Source of the DNA: Catonia carolina
Taxonomy: Eukaryota; Arthropoda; Insecta; Hemiptera; Achilidae
Length of the DNA: 64,000 nucleotides
Assembly: GCA_035578175.1 (NCBI GenBank)
Contig: JAQMRL010000001.1
Location: 187,488,783-187,552,782, forward strand
Reading direction: 5' to 3'
Notes under the pieces: generated by a model
The model's database searches: none
Seen by the model: the letters and a program-made list of their open reading frames with translations, nothing else
What the model was told of the DNA's origin: nothing
Program-made: the position numbers and the translations under genes
In this document: positions 53,401-56,400 of the stretch, in pieces
Layout: every line of letters starts with the position of its first letter
Position numbering within the stretch: position 1 is the stretch's first letter

Positions 53401-56400
53401 TAAATTTATTAATTTGGTATATTTTTCTTTGTTTGTGGTTAAATTTATGTTTATTTTTCAGAATAATTTATGCTTATGAACCTCATTACCGTTCACACAA
53501 AGAGCTTACTTATGAATTACAAGTGTGTGGGGTCTCATGTGTTCAAACAAAATTTGATTCTGCCGTTTACTCTAGTTCTACTGATTGCCCTGGTGTTAAA
53601 CTCATTTTAGTTAATCCTCCTTGTTCTGGATCTGGCTCAGGTAACTAAAATTTAAAGTATAGGTAGATAAAAGATGACTTTTAAATGCAACCAGACATAC
53701 CAGTTTTCAGACTTGCTGAGTACCAACTTTTGGGTTACATGTTTTTTAGTACATTAGATATTTATATAGCTGAATATTAATGTACTGTTTTTTTATGTTT
53801 ATATAAAACAACTTTTAATATTTTACTGCTTCTTTTAATTTGATTTTACAAGTACTTTCTTCAGGTAATAAAACCCTAAATAAATACTATTAAGAAAAAT
53901 AAGAATTATAAAAATACTCCATAAAATCTGCAATTTTTAATTTAAATAATGCATAAAAGTCAGTTGAAACGTCAACTCTCTTGAATTTGTGAAAAAAATC
54001 TGTTGAGATGAAGTGAAAATTAAATAAATTTAATAATTATCTCTTAGATGCGAATAAGTTGCATGAATTTATGAAAAAAGGGCAAAACAACAGTAACTGT
54101 ATATGATGTAAAAGATTGGTTTAAAGATAGCGACAGTAATAATTGTTATCAGATAATAATTAAAGATGATGAAATAATTGACTAAATAATAAAAAACTTT
54201 ACCGATTTCGATAATTCAGAAGATAAGCATGAGCCATTAGCACAGAAACTCAGACTTTCTAGCGTACATGACGCTATTGATACGGTGATTTTGTTAATGG
54301 ATTTATTGGAAGAACAAGATGTTCAATAATTTTATGAACATTTTAGGCAATTTAACATGTTCAATGCTGCCCGGGTGAAGCGAGGTTATTCACTGTGGCT
54401 GAACCGTATTTTAATGTTAAACTCGCCTGCCACATTTTTGTGGTCCCCGCACACAAAAAGCGCACAAGTCTCGCGGCACATCATATCCTCTTATTCTCTC
54501 TACAATTACTGTACAACTTTTTGGGTGTATTTTCATGCATACTATTATTTTATATTTTTTATTTATACTTGTATGTTTATGTATTGTTACAACTCGTTAT
54601 AGTTAAGTAAAATTGTAAACTTTAATTTAATTAATTCACATAAATTTATTTAACAAAATTATTTGACAAGAATAAGCTAACCTTTACAAACGACAACAAT
54701 GAATATAATGAGTTTATGAAAATAAGTTATTAAACATTTAAAACAATGCAATTCACGCAGTTTATTAACAATAAAATAAAATAAACAATATCCCTTGCCA
54801 AATTAAACATTAAATACAATGTCTGTTGACAAAAAAACAAACTTCACCGTAACGAAGAATCCCGTACAATTTAGACCACTAACACGTCAGCCATTCCAAC
54901 CACAGCCGCGTCCCAACAATGGAATCCTTCGTTTTTATATTTGATCAGTCAGCTGTTTATGAACAGGTAATTTCATTTTCTGCCGCTTCATTATAACAGT
55001 ATTTTAATATAGATAAATGTATTTTTTTGTAATTTTAAAAATACACGTAAAAGTATAAATACAAAACAAATGTAAAAGTCTGATTGTACTTTGCTGTTAT
55101 CACATAAAACTATAAGAAAAAATTTAAAACTTATACGAATAATAGGATAATTATAGTTCATTATGGCACTCTTAGTTGAATAACTTCGGTGTGGCCCAAG
55201 GTTTTTGAAAAGTTGAAAGTAGGTGGTAATACGGTACAGACAGATATCGGTACCTTTGACGGCTTTACAATTTTCACTTGTTTTCAATATTTTATTACTT
55301 TTTTAGTTCCCACAGCAGTAAGTCATTCCGTGGACAGGTAAAAATGCAATTCCGAAAATGGGGTCACCTTAGAAAAGAGTTGAATAAGCCTACTATTATA
55401 CTATTATAGGTAAATGACCCTGCCGCTTTGTGTGACTGTGAATGCCTCGTAGGCTCCTAAAATTATAAGTACTAATAAAATATTTCTATTACCAATTTTT
55501 AAATGAGGCAAACTTTAAAAAAAAATGTACCTACTATTTCTTTAAAAAAAAGGTAACTTTAGGTCTGTATGTACGAAAAAATAGGCCTACTTAATTTGAA
55601 CGAAAGTATACAATATACCTAGGTGTACCTTTATACAATGATTTTCTATTCAAATATCTGCATAAGCTTGTTTATAGGAAATCACTTGTTCACATGTAGA
55701 CTTGAATAGGTAACGTAATAAGTAACTTACACACATTTTTTACTTACACTGCAGATATAATTCTCATGATATAAATTTTTAAGAATTAAAAATTAAATTA
55801 AATGCCTGGTAATAATTATAAATTATACAAAAATGTTAATAATATATAGGATGCCTTGTTCTTTCCGTAAATTTAAATGAATTGGACAACTACAATGCTT
55901 ATGAAAATGTTTAAAAAATATGAAACTTTTCATATTTTGATATTTCATATTTTATTTTGATGTTTCATATTTTTAAATATTTAAAGCATTTAGGTATTAC
56001 ATTCGTATACACATATTTATTTATTTAGTGACATTTTTGCCACACGTAATATTTACTAGGTATAGTAAATGTTGTGTAATTGTAACAAAAGTAATGTAAT
56101 GAAATAACATTTTATAGCATTATTACTGTGACTAAAAAAAGAAAATTCATGCAAAAAATTAAGGTTTCTTGCCTGATTATAAGAGTATAGATGAAATAAT
56201 CACTAAAACTGAATAATAAAAATAATATAATAAAATAATACAGAACAATAATAAATAAAAATACTTTATTTTAAACTAATATGTCACTAATAACAAATAA
56301 AACAGCCTGTAAAATTCGAAACTTAGAAGAAAATATATCAGTTTTTAAAATTCCGCCAAAAAAACTGGTGACGTTTCTTCAAAAGCTGAAGGTATAGTGG

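Noticed and set aside
54353..54610. Two 70-80-aa frames as host genes
   Set aside because: They fall in the left end of the piggyBac-like element; the same text occurs at 38116-38354.
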